Origin: Phenylobacterium sp.
GTDB taxonomy: Bacteria; Pseudomonadota; Alphaproteobacteria; Caulobacterales; Caulobacteraceae
Assembly (NCBI RefSeq): GCF_004299445.1
Contig: NZ_SCTC01000063.1
Span: 93,300-157,299 of the forward strand
Length of the DNA: 64,000 nucleotides
Reading direction: 5' to 3'
Part shown: positions 19,454 to 30,018 of the stretch, in pieces
Numbering within the stretch: the stretch's first letter is position 1
How the letters are laid out: every line of letters begins with the position of its first letter
Translations under genes and position numbers: made by a program
The notes under the pieces: generated by a model
The model's input: the letters and a program-made list of their open reading frames with translations, nothing else
Told to the model about the DNA's origin: nothing
Databases searched by the model: none

Positions 19454-20029
19454 GTGTCCGGCAAACGGCTGCCGCGTGATGAGCGCAGGCTGCAGCTCCT
19501 GGAGACCGCGGCCGCGATCGTTCGCGCCGAGGGCACCGACGCGCTCACCCTGGCCCGCGTGGCCGAGCAGGCGGGAGTGACGAAGCCCATCGCCTACGAG
19601 CACTTCGAGACCCGCGCTGGTCTGCTCGTGGCTCTCTATCGCCACTTCGATGCGCGCCAGGGGGATGCCGCCCGCGCGGCGCTGGAGAGCCGTGCGCACA
19701 CGCTGGAGGACGCCGTGGCGATCCTGGCCGCGGCCTATGTGGACTGCGCCCTCGAGGCTGGCCGCGAGTTCGGCGCCATCACCGCGGCGCTCTCGGCCAC
19801 CGAGGAGATGGACGACTTCCGCCACGCCCAGCGCGAGGCCTACGCCGATCTCTACCGCAAGGCCCTGAGCCGCTTCACGCCGCTGCCGGCCAAGGGCGGA
19901 AAGGCCCTGTTCCTCGGCCTCATCGGAGCTGCCGACACCCTCGCCAACGCCGCCGCCGCCGGTCGGATGTCTCGCAAGGACGCCATCGACGCGCTCGTGC
20001 GCATCATGTTGGGCGCGCTCAAGGTCTAG
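19454..20029 (+). CDS. TetR/AcrR family transcriptional regulator
   Basis: LLETAAAIVRAEGTDALTLARVAEQAGVTKPIAYEHFETRAGLLVALY HTH; GTG start. Confidence 0.92.
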   Translation: MSGKRLPRDERRLQLLETAAAIVRAEGTDALTLARVAEQAGVTKPIAYEHFETRAGLLVALYRHFDARQGDAARAALESRAHTLEDAVAILAAAYVDCALEAGREFGAITAALSATEEMDDFRHAQREAYADLYRKALSRFTPLPAKGGKALFLGLIGAADTLANAAAAGRMSRKDAIDALVRIMLGALKV

Positions 20030-20454
20030 CGCGCCAGCATCAACGCGCCGCCGGCGATCAGGCCGACGCCGGCCCAGTGGCGCAGGCTCAGGTGTTCGCC
20101 CAGGAAGGCCACGCCGAAGATCGCCACCAGCACGATGCTGAGCTTGTCCAGCGGGGCCACGCGTGAAGCATCGCCCAGCTGCAGCGCGCGATAGTAGCAG
20201 ACCCAGGAGGCTCCGGTGGCCACGCCCGAGAGACCCAGGAACAGCCAGGTCCGCGGTCCGATCCCCTCGATCGGCTGGAACTGTCGCGTCGCCGCCAGGA
20301 AGGCGGCCAGGACGATCAGGATCACCACGGTTCGGATCAGGGTGGCGAAGTCGCTGTTCACCCCCTCGACCCCCACCTTGCCGAAGATGGCGGTCAGCGC
20401 GGCGAACGCCGCGGACAGCAGGGCCCAGGCCTGCCAGGGCAGAGCGGCTTGCAT
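20026..20454 (-). CDS. Single-repeat EamA-family membrane transporter (142 aa)
   Basis: One EamA repeat with 4-5 TM segments; ends VGLIAGGALMLAR. Confidence 0.85.
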   Translation of the reverse strand: MQAALPWQAWALLSAAFAALTAIFGKVGVEGVNSDFATLIRTVVILIVLAAFLAATRQFQPIEGIGPRTWLFLGLSGVATGASWVCYYRALQLGDASRVAPLDKLSIVLVAIFGVAFLGEHLSLRHWAGVGLIAGGALMLAR

Positions 20455-20487
20455 CGGTGATCCTCGCCTCGGAAACGAGGCGTCAGG

Positions 20488-22839
20488 TTAGGCCGCGGCC
20501 GCCTCGGCATCCATCGCTTCGGCGCGGCGGTTCGCGGCGGCGACGATTTCGGTGACCAGCGCGTCCGGCGCGATCGGTTTGCCGACCACCCCGTCCATCC
20601 CGGCGTCGAGATAGGACGCACGCTGGTGGGCCAGCACGTTGGCGGTCAGGGCGACGATGGGCGTCGCCGCCGTCATGCCGCCCATGGCGCGGATGCGGCG
20701 AGCGGACTCAACGCCGTCGATGCCCGGCATCTGGATGTCCATAAGGATCAGGTCGAAGCCGCCCCGCTGGGCAGCCTCGACGCCGGCGTAGCCATCGTCC
20801 GCGGTCTCGACATCGGCCCCGAGATTCTCGAGCAGCTTGGTGGCGATCAGACGGTTGGTGGCGTTGTCCTCGACCACCAGGACCCGGACGCCGTCGAGCA
20901 CGCTGGCGGCCGCCTGGACCGGTTCGGCCGGCGCTGCGGTCGTCTCGGCGCGCACCTCGATCCAGAACGTCGAGCCGTGACCCTCGACCGACGTGAAGCC
21001 CACGTCGCCATGCATCAACTCAGCCAGCCGCCGCGTGATCGCAAGGCCCAGGCCCGAGCCGCCGAACCGCCGCGTCGTGGACGCGTCGGCCTGGTTGAAC
21101 CGCTCGAACAGCCGCGCCTGCGCCGCCGCCGGAATGCCGACGCCGCTGTCCTCGACCTCGAAGCGCAGCACGCCCGGGGCGGGCTGCAACGTGCGGACCA
21201 GGACATGGCCAGTCTCGGTGAACTTCACCGCGTTGCCGATCAGGTTGAACAGCGCCTGACGCAGCCGAACCGGATCGGACGTCACCCAGCCGACGCCCGG
21301 GTCGCACTGGACGACGAGCCGCAGATCCTTGGCCCGAGCCTGCGGCTCGAGAAGGCGGACGACGCCCGCCACCAGGGCGCCTGGATCGACCGGCTCGCAC
21401 GCCATCTCCAGCCGGCCGGCCTCGATCTTCGAGAAGTCGATGACGTCGTTGAGCAGTTCCGAAAGCATGGCGCCGCACGACAGCGCCTCGGACAAGAGAG
21501 CACGTCCGTCCTCGGTCAGGTTCTCGGTCTTCAGCAGGTGCAGCACGCCCATCACGCCATTCATCGGCGTGCGGATTTCGTGGCTCATGTTGGCCAGGAA
21601 GGCGGCCTTGGCCTCTGCGCCCGCCTCGGCGGCCCGCTGGGCCTCCTTCAACGCCAGCTCCTGGCGCTTGAGAATGTCGCAGTCCTGAACCAGGCCCACG
21701 GCCTTAAGCCAGCGGCCGTTCTGGGTGACCTGCAGGTGGTGGAAGACGCGCACCCAGCGCTCGGTCCCGTCAGGCCGGATGATGCGGGCCTCGAAGCTCT
21801 CGCCTGACTGCTTGTCGCCCCGGTGCAGCGCCCGGAACGAGGCCCGCACGTGCGGCAGGTCGTCGGGGTGGAAGCCGGGATAGCGAAGGTCGATGGCCTC
21901 GTCGTAGTCCGAGTTCTTTTGCCCGGTGATCCGCTCGAATTCGGGCGAGCACCAGAAGGTCTTCCGGACGTGGTCGATCTCATAGACGCCCGCCTCGGCC
22001 GCCTCGAGGGCGAGGTTCAGGCGCGCGGCGTTCATCGCGATATCGCGCCGGGCCTTCTTCATCTGCTGCTCACCCTTGCGCGCGGCGTCGCGCGCGGCGG
22101 CCAGTTCGGTGATGTCCTCGGACATGCCCTTTAGAAGGTAGACGCCTTCGGACAGGCGCTCGGGCTGCACGGTCACGCGCATCGTCAGCCAGACGTCGCG
22201 GGCCCGGATGCGGTGCTCGAACTTCTGAGGCTCGCCCCGCATGACGGCCCGGCTGAGCTGCTTGCGCAGCCGTTCACGATCGCGGGGTTGGATGAACTCG
22301 TAGAAGCGCTCGGCGGGCCAGGTCTCCTCTTTGAAACCGAGCAGGTCGCGGATCTCGTCCGACCACCAGATCGAGTTGGCGCGCGGGTCGAACTCCCAGA
22401 TGCCGAGGCCCGCCGAGGCGCCCAGCAGTTTGCGGGTCTTGCGCGCATTTTCCAGTTCCTGGGCGCGGGCGCGTTCGGCTGCGGCGTCCCGCATGGTCAC
22501 GATGAAGCAGCCGTCTTCCAGCTTCTGGGTGCGGGCGGCCATCCAGAGCAGGCGACCGTCTTTCGTGCGAATCCTCGCGTCGCGCTCGGCGACGACGCCC
22601 GGAACCATCTCCCGCAGCCGGGCCGCCGCCTCTGCGCCGTCATCCGTGACGAAGAAGTCGAGGGCCGGAGCTCCGATGATCTCAGTTTCGGCGTAGCCGG
22701 TGAGCCGCGTCCAGGCTGGGTTCACAAGGAGCATGACGCCCTTGGAATCGACCACGTGCATCAGGTCGCTGCTGTGTTCGAACAGCGCCTGGATCATTTC
22801 GGCCTTGTCGGCGGCGCGTGTCGCGCTCTTCCGAGTCAT
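20488..22839 (-). CDS. Multi-PAS hybrid sensor histidine kinase with C-terminal receiver
   Basis: PAS repeats, H-box FLANMSHEIRTPMNGVMGVL, N/G boxes, receiver LVVEDNATNRLIATKLL...LILMDIQMPGIDG. Confidence 0.93.
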   Translation of the reverse strand: MTRKSATRAADKAEMIQALFEHSSDLMHVVDSKGVMLLVNPAWTRLTGYAETEIIGAPALDFFVTDDGAEAAARLREMVPGVVAERDARIRTKDGRLLWMAARTQKLEDGCFIVTMRDAAAERARAQELENARKTRKLLGASAGLGIWEFDPRANSIWWSDEIRDLLGFKEETWPAERFYEFIQPRDRERLRKQLSRAVMRGEPQKFEHRIRARDVWLTMRVTVQPERLSEGVYLLKGMSEDITELAAARDAARKGEQQMKKARRDIAMNAARLNLALEAAEAGVYEIDHVRKTFWCSPEFERITGQKNSDYDEAIDLRYPGFHPDDLPHVRASFRALHRGDKQSGESFEARIIRPDGTERWVRVFHHLQVTQNGRWLKAVGLVQDCDILKRQELALKEAQRAAEAGAEAKAAFLANMSHEIRTPMNGVMGVLHLLKTENLTEDGRALLSEALSCGAMLSELLNDVIDFSKIEAGRLEMACEPVDPGALVAGVVRLLEPQARAKDLRLVVQCDPGVGWVTSDPVRLRQALFNLIGNAVKFTETGHVLVRTLQPAPGVLRFEVEDSGVGIPAAAQARLFERFNQADASTTRRFGGSGLGLAITRRLAELMHGDVGFTSVEGHGSTFWIEVRAETTAAPAEPVQAAASVLDGVRVLVVEDNATNRLIATKLLENLGADVETADDGYAGVEAAQRGGFDLILMDIQMPGIDGVESARRIRAMGGMTAATPIVALTANVLAHQRASYLDAGMDGVVGKPIAPDALVTEIVAAANRRAEAMDAEAAAA

Positions 22840-22937
22840 CGGCTTCCCCCGCACGCCTCACGTCCAGGTAAGCAGGATTTGAGGCGAGCAAAGGCATAGG
22901 TTGTAAGTGTAAATTTTGAGTTGTGCGTCAGAACGGC

Positions 22938-22969
22938 GCTCGCGAGGCGCGCCGTAGCGCCCCGCGAGC
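22938..22969. terminator. Strong GC-rich hairpin between the gcdH stop and the upstream end of the kinase gene (no clear T-run)
   Basis: GCTCGCGAGGCGC-gccgta-GCGCCCCGCGAGC, 12/13 paired. Confidence 0.4.
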
Positions 22970-22986
22970 CGAACCGTTGTGACGTC

Positions 22987-24180
22987 CTAGAACGCGCTTT
23001 CGCCCGTGATCGCGCGCCCCAGGATCAGCGCGTGCACGTCATGCGCGCCTTCGTAGGTATTGACGGTCTCGAGGTTCGAGGCGTGGCGCATCACGTGGTA
23101 CTCGCCCGAAATCCCGTTGCCACCGTGCATGTCGCGCGCGACGCGGGCGATATCCAGCGCCTTGCCGCAGTTGTTGCGCTTCAGCATCGAAATGGCTTCC
23201 GGCACCCACGCGCCTTCGTCGATCAGCCGGCCCAGGGCCAGGGCGCCCTCGAAGCCCAGCGCGATCTCGGTGGACATATCGGCCAGCTTCTTCTGCACCA
23301 GCTGGCGCGAGGCCAGGGTGCGGCCGAACAGGCTGCGGCTGGACACATAGTCGCGCGACGCGTGCAGGCAGAACTCGGCCGCGCCCATGGCCCCCCAGGC
23401 GATGCCGTACCGCGCCTTGTTCAGGCACGAGAACGGCCCCCGAAGGCCCTCCACGCCCGGCAGCATGGCGTCTTCCGGCACGTGGACGTCGGTCAGCGAG
23501 ATCTCGCCCGTCACCGAGGCGCGCAGGCTGAGCTTGTTGAGGATCTTGGGGGTCTCGAACCCCTTCGTCCCGCGCTCGACCAGGAAGCCCCGGATCTTGC
23601 CGTCCAGCTTGGCCCACACCAGCGCCACGTCGCTCACCGGCGAGTTCGTGATCCACATCTTCGCACCGTTCAGCACGTAGCCGTCCGAGACCTTCCTCGC
23701 GGTCGTGCGCATCGACGCGGGGTCCGAGCCGCCGTCGGGCTCGGTCAGGCCGAAGCAGCCGATGATCCGGCCGGCGGCCATGCCGGGGAGATACTTGCGC
23801 TTCTGCTCTTCCGACCCGAACGCATAGATCGGATACATCACCAGCGAGGACTGCACGCTCATGGCCGAGCGATAGCCGCTGTCGATCGCCTCGATCTCGC
23901 GAGCGATCAGGCCGTAGGCCACGTGGTTCACCCCGGCGCAGCCGTATTCTTCCGGGAGCGTCGGGCCCAGGAAGCCCAGTTCGCCCATCTCGGTCATGAT
24001 CTCGCGGTCGAAGCGCTCCTCGGCGTAGGCCGAGACCACGCGGGGCAGGAGTTTCTCGCGCGAGTACTGGCGGGCGGCGTCCCACACCATGCGCTCCTCC
24101 TCCGAGAGGCGCGAAGACATGTCCAGGGGGTCGTCCCAGCGGTAGGTCTTCTGGGGCGCGCCAGCGTCGAGCGGCATGGG
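22987..24180 (-). CDS. gcdH: Acyl-CoA dehydrogenase, glutaryl-CoA dehydrogenase type
   Basis: [74 protein letters not shown]. Confidence 0.82.
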   Translation of the reverse strand, partial: PMPLDAGAPQKTYRWDDPLDMSSRLSEEERMVWDAARQYSREKLLPRVVSAYAEERFDREIMTEMGELGFLGPTLPEEYGCAGVNHVAYGLIAREIEAIDSGYRSAMSVQSSLVMYPIYAFGSEEQKRKYLPGMAAGRIIGCFGLTEPDGGSDPASMRTTARKVSDGYVLNGAKMWITNSPVSDVALVWAKLDGKIRGFLVERGTKGFETPKILNKLSLRASVTGEISLTDVHVPEDAMLPGVEGLRGPFSCLNKARYGIAWGAMGAAEFCLHASRDYVSSRSLFGRTLASRQLVQKKLADMSTEIALGFEGALALGRLIDEGAWVPEAISMLKRNNCGKALDIARVARDMHGGNGISGEYHVMRHASNLETVNTYEGAHDVHALILGRAITGESAF

Positions 24181-24221
24181 GAACTCCTTCAAGATCAGTC
24201 GCGCGCGGGCTTACCGGGTTT

Positions 24222-25046
24222 TCAGGAGCCCGTGTAGACGCCTTTGCGTTTCTCGCGGAACGCGGCCTGGGATTCCTGGACGTCGTTGCGAGCCCGGCGC
24301 GAGAATTCCAGGCCCAGCGTCTCGTAGCGCAGCGCCTCGTCGAGGCCGGCATCCTGGTTGTGTTGCAGCACCCGCTTGGACATCCGCAGCGCCAACGGCG
24401 GCCAGCCGGCCATTTCCTCGGCATAGGCGACCGCTGCATCGACCAGCTGGTCGGCGGCCACCACACGATTGAGCAGGCCAAGCCTCAGCGCCTCCTCGGC
24501 CCCCACCGCGCGGCTGGTGAAGATCATGTCGGCCGCCGCCGCATAGCCCACCACGCGCGGCAGGAAGAACGACAGGCCGCTGTCGGGCGACAGGTTGCGC
24601 TCGATGAAGACGCTCTTGAACCGGGCGTGCTCGGAGCCGATCCGCACGTCGCAGGCCAGGGCGGTCGAAAGGCCCGCGCCCGCCGCTACGCCGTTGATGG
24701 CTCCGATCACCGGCTTGTCGAAATGGGCCCACATCGACGCCCAGCGGCCGACCCAGCCCATGCCGTCGATGCGCTCGTTCTGGTTCTTCCGCGCGATGCC
24801 GCCCTCGGCCATCACAGCGGCGCCGGCCTGCAGATCGGCGCCCGAGCAAAACCCGCGGCCCGCGCCCGTGAGCACCAGGCAGCGCAGATCGTCGTCGGCG
24901 TGAGCCGCCTCGAGAACGCCCGTCACCTCGTCGCGCATCGCCTGCGACAGCGCGTTCAGCCGGTCAGGCTTGTTGAGCGTCAGCACGCCCACCTGGCCTC
25001 GCCGCTCCCAGAGGATGTGCTCCAACACCTGCGTCCCGTCGGCCAT
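24222..25046 (-). CDS. Enoyl-CoA hydratase/isomerase family protein
   Basis: LTLNKPDRLNALS, LTGAGRGFCSGADL, INGVAAGAGLSTALACDVRIGSEHARF. Confidence 0.93.
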   Translation of the reverse strand: MADGTQVLEHILWERRGQVGVLTLNKPDRLNALSQAMRDEVTGVLEAAHADDDLRCLVLTGAGRGFCSGADLQAGAAVMAEGGIARKNQNERIDGMGWVGRWASMWAHFDKPVIGAINGVAAGAGLSTALACDVRIGSEHARFKSVFIERNLSPDSGLSFFLPRVVGYAAAADMIFTSRAVGAEEALRLGLLNRVVAADQLVDAAVAYAEEMAGWPPLALRMSKRVLQHNQDAGLDEALRYETLGLEFSRRARNDVQESQAAFREKRKGVYTGS

Positions 25047-25187
25047 CGCGCGTCCCCCGTCCCGTTGTGTCCGAGACAGTCGCGCCGAACGGGCGACAAG
25101 TCGAATCGGGGAAGCGAAGTCAGCGGGGGGCTCGTGGAGAGCCTTCCCCCGAATCGGCGGCCCGGCGGCCGCTCCGTTCAATTCGCC

Positions 25188-27347
25188 TCAGAAGCTGGCG
25201 TTCAACGACACCCGCACCGCGCGGGGAGCGCCCGGCAGGATATTGTTGTCGCCGTGGCTCGTCGGGAAGTAGCGTTTGTCGAACAGGTTCTCGATGTTGA
25301 CCTGGGCCCGGAGGTTGTCGGTCAGGCGCACATAGGCGGCCGCGTCCGCGCGCGTGAAGCCCGGGAGCGTCACGGCGTTCGAGATCGAGGTGAACATCTT
25401 CGTCTGGTGGATCACGCCCAGGCCGACGCCAAAACGGTCGTTCAGGTCGTACTTGTTCCAGAGCGAGAAGGTGTGCTCGGGCACGAGCGCGACCTCGCGC
25501 CCAGCCGGCGCCGCCGACGTGGTGCTGGTGATCTCGGCGTTCTGCCAAGCGTAGCCGCCTGCGATCTCCCAGCGTTCCGTGATCCGCCCGCTCAGGCCGG
25601 CCTCGAAGCCCTCGGTGCGCTGCGCCCCGGTCAGCACGACCTGGCCCGGTCGGGTGGGGTCAGGCGACGTCGTGTTCTCGCGATCCAGTCGGTAGAGGGC
25701 CGCCGTCATCAGCAGGTTCGGCGTCATCTCCCACTTCAGCCCGACCTCGAGGTTCTCGAACTCCTCGGGCTTCAGCGTCTCGCTGGTGGCGTTCAGCGAG
25801 GAGAACTGGTCGCCCGAACTGGGCAGATACGAGACGCTGTAGCTCGCGTAGACCGATAGAGGCTCCATCGGCTTGAACACCACGCCGACACGCGGCGACC
25901 ACATCTCGTCCTTGCGCGAGAAATCCCGGCGGCCCGTGACCGAGGCCCGACGGTCGAAAAAGTCGACGTCGAAGCTGTCGAAACGCAGCCCAGCGATGAG
26001 CTGGAGCTGCTCCGTGATCTCAATCTGGTCCTGCACGTAGGCGGCCGCCACCGTGGCCTTCACCCGGTTGTTTGCGTCTGTGCCGCTGTTGGCGAAAACG
26101 ATCGGAAGACCACGGCGGGTGGGGTCGGCGAACGGTTGCCCGGTCAGCGTGGTGGGCCCGGCAGGCGCGTTGAACCGGCCGGTTCGGCGCTGGTTCGACG
26201 TCTTCTGGCGGCCGAGTTCCACACCGGCCAGGACGGTGTGCTTCATGCCGCCGAACTCGGCCTTCCAGACGACGTCCGTCTGGTTGAACAGGTTCTCGCG
26301 GGGGCTGCCGTTCTGATAGGCCGAGACGCCATAGGTCGCTGGCGCGCCCGTTGGACCCGCCACGGCGGCGCTGCCTGCGAACACGTTGGCGTAAAACTTG
26401 TCGTAGTCGCCGTAGAGCGTGCGATTTCGAAGGGTCAGGGAGTCCGAGACGGCGTACTCGACCCCGAGGTTGACGATATCGACATTGGTGCGCGCATAGC
26501 TGCGCTCAGGATCGCCAAAGAAAGCGTCGCGCGGCGCAGGCGAAGGGCGGCCCGCAAAGGACGGGATGCCCCGATCGGTGGTGCGGTCGTCCTCGAAGTG
26601 CTCGTACGCCAGGGACGCCGTCAGGCCGGCGTTGTTGCGCCAGGCGATCGACGGGTTCACGCCCCAGCGCTCCAGGTTGACGAAGTCACGGAAGCTCTCC
26701 GAACGCTCGTAGAGTCCGACGATGCGACCGGAAACAGTATCGTCCAGGGGCTGTCCGAGATCTGCGGTGACGCGACGATGGCTCCACGAGCCCAGCTCGA
26801 TCGTGGCCGAGCGTTCGGTCGACCAGTCCGCCTTCTTCATGACGCGGTTGATCACGCCCCCGCCGCCCCCGCGACCGAAGATCATGGCGTTGGGACCCTT
26901 GAGCACCTCGACCCGTTCGACGTTGTAGAGGTCGCGGAAGTACTGGACGTCGTCGCGGACGCCGTCGATGTAGAAATCGGCCGTGCTGGCGTTGCCCCGC
27001 AGGGTCGGGGCGTCGCGATGGCCCTCACCCTGTCCCATGGTGACCCCGGGGACATAGCGGATGACGTCGGCCATTGTCTGCATGGCCTGGTCGCGGATCA
27101 GTTCGTCTGTGATCACGGTGACGGCCTGGGGCACATCGCGAAGCGGTGTGTCGGTCTTGGTGGCCGTTGCGGTGGTCTTGGCCTGATAGGTGTCATCACG
27201 CCGACCAATGACAGTGACGCCGCTTATCTCGCCTGCCGCCTCGGCAGCTGCCTCAGCGGCCGCGTCATCGGCCCGGGCGTCGTGGCTGGCGAGGGCCAGG
27301 AGGAGCGGGCCGAGCGCGATGGCGGCGAAGTATGGACGGGCAGACAC
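25188..27347 (-). CDS. TonB-dependent siderophore receptor (catecholate/Fiu-like)
   Basis: DVPQAVTVITDELIRDQAMQTMADVIRYVPGV, FYIDGVRDDVQYFRDLYNVERVEVLKGPNAMIFGRGGGGGVINRV. Confidence 0.9.
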   Translation of the reverse strand: MSARPYFAAIALGPLLLALASHDARADDAAAEAAAEAAGEISGVTVIGRRDDTYQAKTTATATKTDTPLRDVPQAVTVITDELIRDQAMQTMADVIRYVPGVTMGQGEGHRDAPTLRGNASTADFYIDGVRDDVQYFRDLYNVERVEVLKGPNAMIFGRGGGGGVINRVMKKADWSTERSATIELGSWSHRRVTADLGQPLDDTVSGRIVGLYERSESFRDFVNLERWGVNPSIAWRNNAGLTASLAYEHFEDDRTTDRGIPSFAGRPSPAPRDAFFGDPERSYARTNVDIVNLGVEYAVSDSLTLRNRTLYGDYDKFYANVFAGSAAVAGPTGAPATYGVSAYQNGSPRENLFNQTDVVWKAEFGGMKHTVLAGVELGRQKTSNQRRTGRFNAPAGPTTLTGQPFADPTRRGLPIVFANSGTDANNRVKATVAAAYVQDQIEITEQLQLIAGLRFDSFDVDFFDRRASVTGRRDFSRKDEMWSPRVGVVFKPMEPLSVYASYSVSYLPSSGDQFSSLNATSETLKPEEFENLEVGLKWEMTPNLLMTAALYRLDRENTTSPDPTRPGQVVLTGAQRTEGFEAGLSGRITERWEIAGGYAWQNAEITSTTSAAPAGREVALVPEHTFSLWNKYDLNDRFGVGLGVIHQTKMFTSISNAVTLPGFTRADAAAYVRLTDNLRAQVNIENLFDKRYFPTSHGDNNILPGAPRAVRVSLNASF

Positions 27348-27408
27348 GTTTAATCTCTGAACTGCGACTGAAAGTGAGAAGCGTTCTTAGAATTCTCGCG
27401 TTGCCTTG

Positions 27409-27422
27409 GCAATGATAATTGC
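27409..27422. promoter_or_regulatory. Fur-box-like dyad upstream of siderophore receptor
   Basis: GCAATGATAATTGC: GCAAT/ATTGC dyad with GATAAT core typical of Fur sites. Confidence 0.4.
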
Positions 27423-27428
27423 TCGCAA

Positions 27429-28568
27429 CTAGCCTTGCCCGTGCTGCATCGCCCGGCGACGGGCTCGCCGACGCAGCCACATGACGATGCCCGTGATCCC
27501 GAGCAGGGCCGGCGCGAGGCCCGCGACGAAAATCACGGCCTGCCAGACGATCCCCATCTCGTTGCCGTCATGGATTCTACGCATGAGCGGCGAGATCTCG
27601 TCGGTCCTGGCGCGCGGTCCGCGGCTGGCCTCGCGGTCGCCGCGTCCGGCCGTCACCTGGCCGGTGGCGTCCACGACCTGCACGATCCTGGGCCGCTCCT
27701 GCCCGGCGACCTTCAGGCCAACTCGCCATGTGGGCTCCTTGCCCCGGGTAGGCACGTTGACTTCAGCTACGGCGGCGTCCGGCTGGGTCGCCTGGGCCGT
27801 GGCCACAGCCTGCTGCAACGTCAGCTGAGTCTGCGGCAGCGGCGGGGCGAAGCGGCCCGGCGCATTGCGCGGCGGCGGTTGGGGTAGGCCGAACAGAGCC
27901 CGGCTGGTCTGCGGGAACGAGATGTAGACGCCCGTCAGCGACAGCACGGCCAGTGGGATGCAGACCCAGATGCCGACCATGTGGTGCAGGTTGAACAGGG
28001 TCGACGCCCCGCGATTCCAGCGCAGGCCCTTGAGGAACCCGCCGTGGCGGGGCCACCACAGCCAAAGTCCCGTCGCGCAGGAGGCGAACATCGCCCAGCC
28101 CAGCCAGCCCACGACCTTGCGGCCCACCTCGGGAATCATGAGCGAGCCATGCACCCGGTGCAGGATCATGGTCGGTTCCCGAGCCACCTCTGCGGTGTCC
28201 AACACCTTGGCCGTCGGAGGGTCGATCCAGGCGTTCAGCGTGCGCGGGCGACCGCCGGGGCCCGGCTCCCCGGGGATGCGGCCGACCGCCACCACCGGGT
28301 CCCCGGCCTCCTGCGGCAGGCGCACCTGGGTCAGCCGGGCGCGGTCGCCGAACGCGGCTTGCGCGGCCCGCGCATAGTCATCGACCGGTCGTGAAGCCGA
28401 TGGCCCGGATGTTGCGTACCTATGGGCATAGAGGGTGCGATCGATCGGATCGTGCCAGACCAGGAGTGACCCGGTGACGCTCAACGGTATCAGCGCGATC
28501 AGGAGCCCCGCGCCGATCCAGAGGTGCACGTCGAGCCAGAGCCGGCGGAGCCTCGTGAGCAGGGTCAT
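27429..28568 (-). CDS. PepSY-associated TM helix domain protein (ferric-siderophore reductase-like)
   Basis: RRLWLDVHLWIGAGLLIALIPLSVTGSLLVWHD; HHMVGIWVCIPLAVLSLTGVYISF. Confidence 0.85.
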   Translation of the reverse strand: MTLLTRLRRLWLDVHLWIGAGLLIALIPLSVTGSLLVWHDPIDRTLYAHRYATSGPSASRPVDDYARAAQAAFGDRARLTQVRLPQEAGDPVVAVGRIPGEPGPGGRPRTLNAWIDPPTAKVLDTAEVAREPTMILHRVHGSLMIPEVGRKVVGWLGWAMFASCATGLWLWWPRHGGFLKGLRWNRGASTLFNLHHMVGIWVCIPLAVLSLTGVYISFPQTSRALFGLPQPPPRNAPGRFAPPLPQTQLTLQQAVATAQATQPDAAVAEVNVPTRGKEPTWRVGLKVAGQERPRIVQVVDATGQVTAGRGDREASRGPRARTDEISPLMRRIHDGNEMGIVWQAVIFVAGLAPALLGITGIVMWLRRRARRRAMQHGQG

Positions 28569-28719
28569 GGCAGGGGGTCGCTCCAAGCGCGGCCACGTCG
28601 CCGCACTTCCTGCTAATGCGAACCATTCGCGAAAACAAGCGCCGACCTTGGGGAAACCGGTCTTCGCGACGTCCGTTGACTATCCGGTAACCGGCGCAAT
28701 CCAGCCTCAGCTCACGAAC

Positions 28720-28908
28720 ATGGACATCCTCAAGCCCTACCTGCTCCTGGCCTGTGTGGCCTTCACCATCGGGTTCGTGGGCTATTGGGCGTTGGGCCGG
28801 GCGCTGGCGCCGGCCTACGATACCGTTCAGGACAGCTACAACGCCCCGCAGGCTCCCATCGCGACCTCGGCCCCTGAGCCGGCGCTGGCTGATGGCAAGC
28901 ACATCTAG
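28720..28908 (+). CDS. Small single-TM membrane protein (62 aa)
   Basis: MDILKPYLLLACVAFTIGFVGYWALGRALAPAYD...; shorter than the listed ORF. Confidence 0.55.
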   Translation: MDILKPYLLLACVAFTIGFVGYWALGRALAPAYDTVQDSYNAPQAPIATSAPEPALADGKHI

Positions 28909-28961
28909 CGCCGAGGCCGCCCGCGGCTGTGTGGCGCGATCCTGACGGGCCTTCGGCAGGC

Positions 28962-29750
28962 CTAGCCGCCGCGCGCCACGAACCAGCCGTTCCGGAAGCC
29001 GTCCTGCGCCTTGCCGTACACGAAGGGCTTACCTTCCGGAGTCAGCACCGTTCCCCCGGCCGCCTCCAGCACGGCGTGGCCGGCGCAGACGTCCCACTCC
29101 ATCGTGGGCCCGTGTCGGGGATAGATGTCGCAGCCGCCCTCGGCGATTCGACAGAACTTGATCGACGAGTCCATCGGCTCGGGGACCTCGAAGCCGTACT
29201 CGGCCATCAGCTTCTGCTTGGTCTCATCCTTCATGGTGTGGCTGACCAGGGCGATGGCGCCGCTCTTGGGCCAGGGCCGTACGTGGACCGGCGCCGCCGG
29301 GCCGCCCTTGGTTCGCTTCATCGTCTTGCCGCCGCTGGTGAACCAGGTCTCGCCTGTGGGCGGCGCGCAGACGGCGCCGGCGACCGGCCGCCCGTTCTCG
29401 ACCAGGCCGATGTTGACGGTCCAGTTCGGGTCGCCGCGGACAAAGGCCTTGGTGCCATCCACGGGGTCCACCAGGAAGAAGCGCGGGCCGATGGCGTCGG
29501 GCGTCCCGAATTCGCTGGCGTGCTCTTCCGAGATCACAGGCACGCCGGGGAAAAGGCGCGCCAGATGCTCCAGGATCAGTTTCTCGCCACGCTGATCGGC
29601 GACGGTCACCGGGCTTTCGTCGGCCTTCGTCAGCACTTCCAGGCCCGAGCGCCACAGCGGGAGGACCAGTTCGGCGGCGATCTCGCAGATGTCGGCCAGC
29701 GTCGCGCCGATGTCGTTGTCGTTGCTCAATTCACCCTCGCGGATCGTCAC
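28962..29750 (-). CDS. cysQ: 3'(2'),5'-bisphosphate nucleotidase (inositol monophosphatase family)
   Basis: SPVTVADQRGEKLI, FFLVDPVDGTKAFVRG, MEWDVCAGHAVLEAAGG motifs. Confidence 0.85.
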   Translation of the reverse strand: MTIREGELSNDNDIGATLADICEIAAELVLPLWRSGLEVLTKADESPVTVADQRGEKLILEHLARLFPGVPVISEEHASEFGTPDAIGPRFFLVDPVDGTKAFVRGDPNWTVNIGLVENGRPVAGAVCAPPTGETWFTSGGKTMKRTKGGPAAPVHVRPWPKSGAIALVSHTMKDETKQKLMAEYGFEVPEPMDSSIKFCRIAEGGCDIYPRHGPTMEWDVCAGHAVLEAAGGTVLTPEGKPFVYGKAQDGFRNGWFVARGG

Positions 29751-29922
29751 CCACGAACACCAGGCTCACGACGCTGACGTCGATCGTCTGCTTGCCCGCA
29801 CTCTCGAAGTTCACGGTGACCTTCCGTCCCGCCACCGACTGCACCTGGCCCAGGCCCCATTCGGCAGCGGTGGGGTGACGCACCAGGACGCCCGGCTCCA
29901 GGAACGGATCCCACAACTCCAT
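29731..29922 (-). CDS. DUF3553 domain-containing small protein (63 aa)
   Basis: FLEPGVLVRHPTAAEWGLGQVQSVAGRKVTVNFESAGKQTID. Confidence 0.75.
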   Translation of the reverse strand: MELWDPFLEPGVLVRHPTAAEWGLGQVQSVAGRKVTVNFESAGKQTIDVSVVSLVFVGDDPRG

Positions 29923-30018
29923 GGGGCCTCTTTAGAGAGACGTCCCCAGGGGGCAAAGCCGTTTCGAAGGCGCAAAGCCGATTCCACTTTGGCGGGATGT
30001 GCTCTAGTCATTCCCGGC

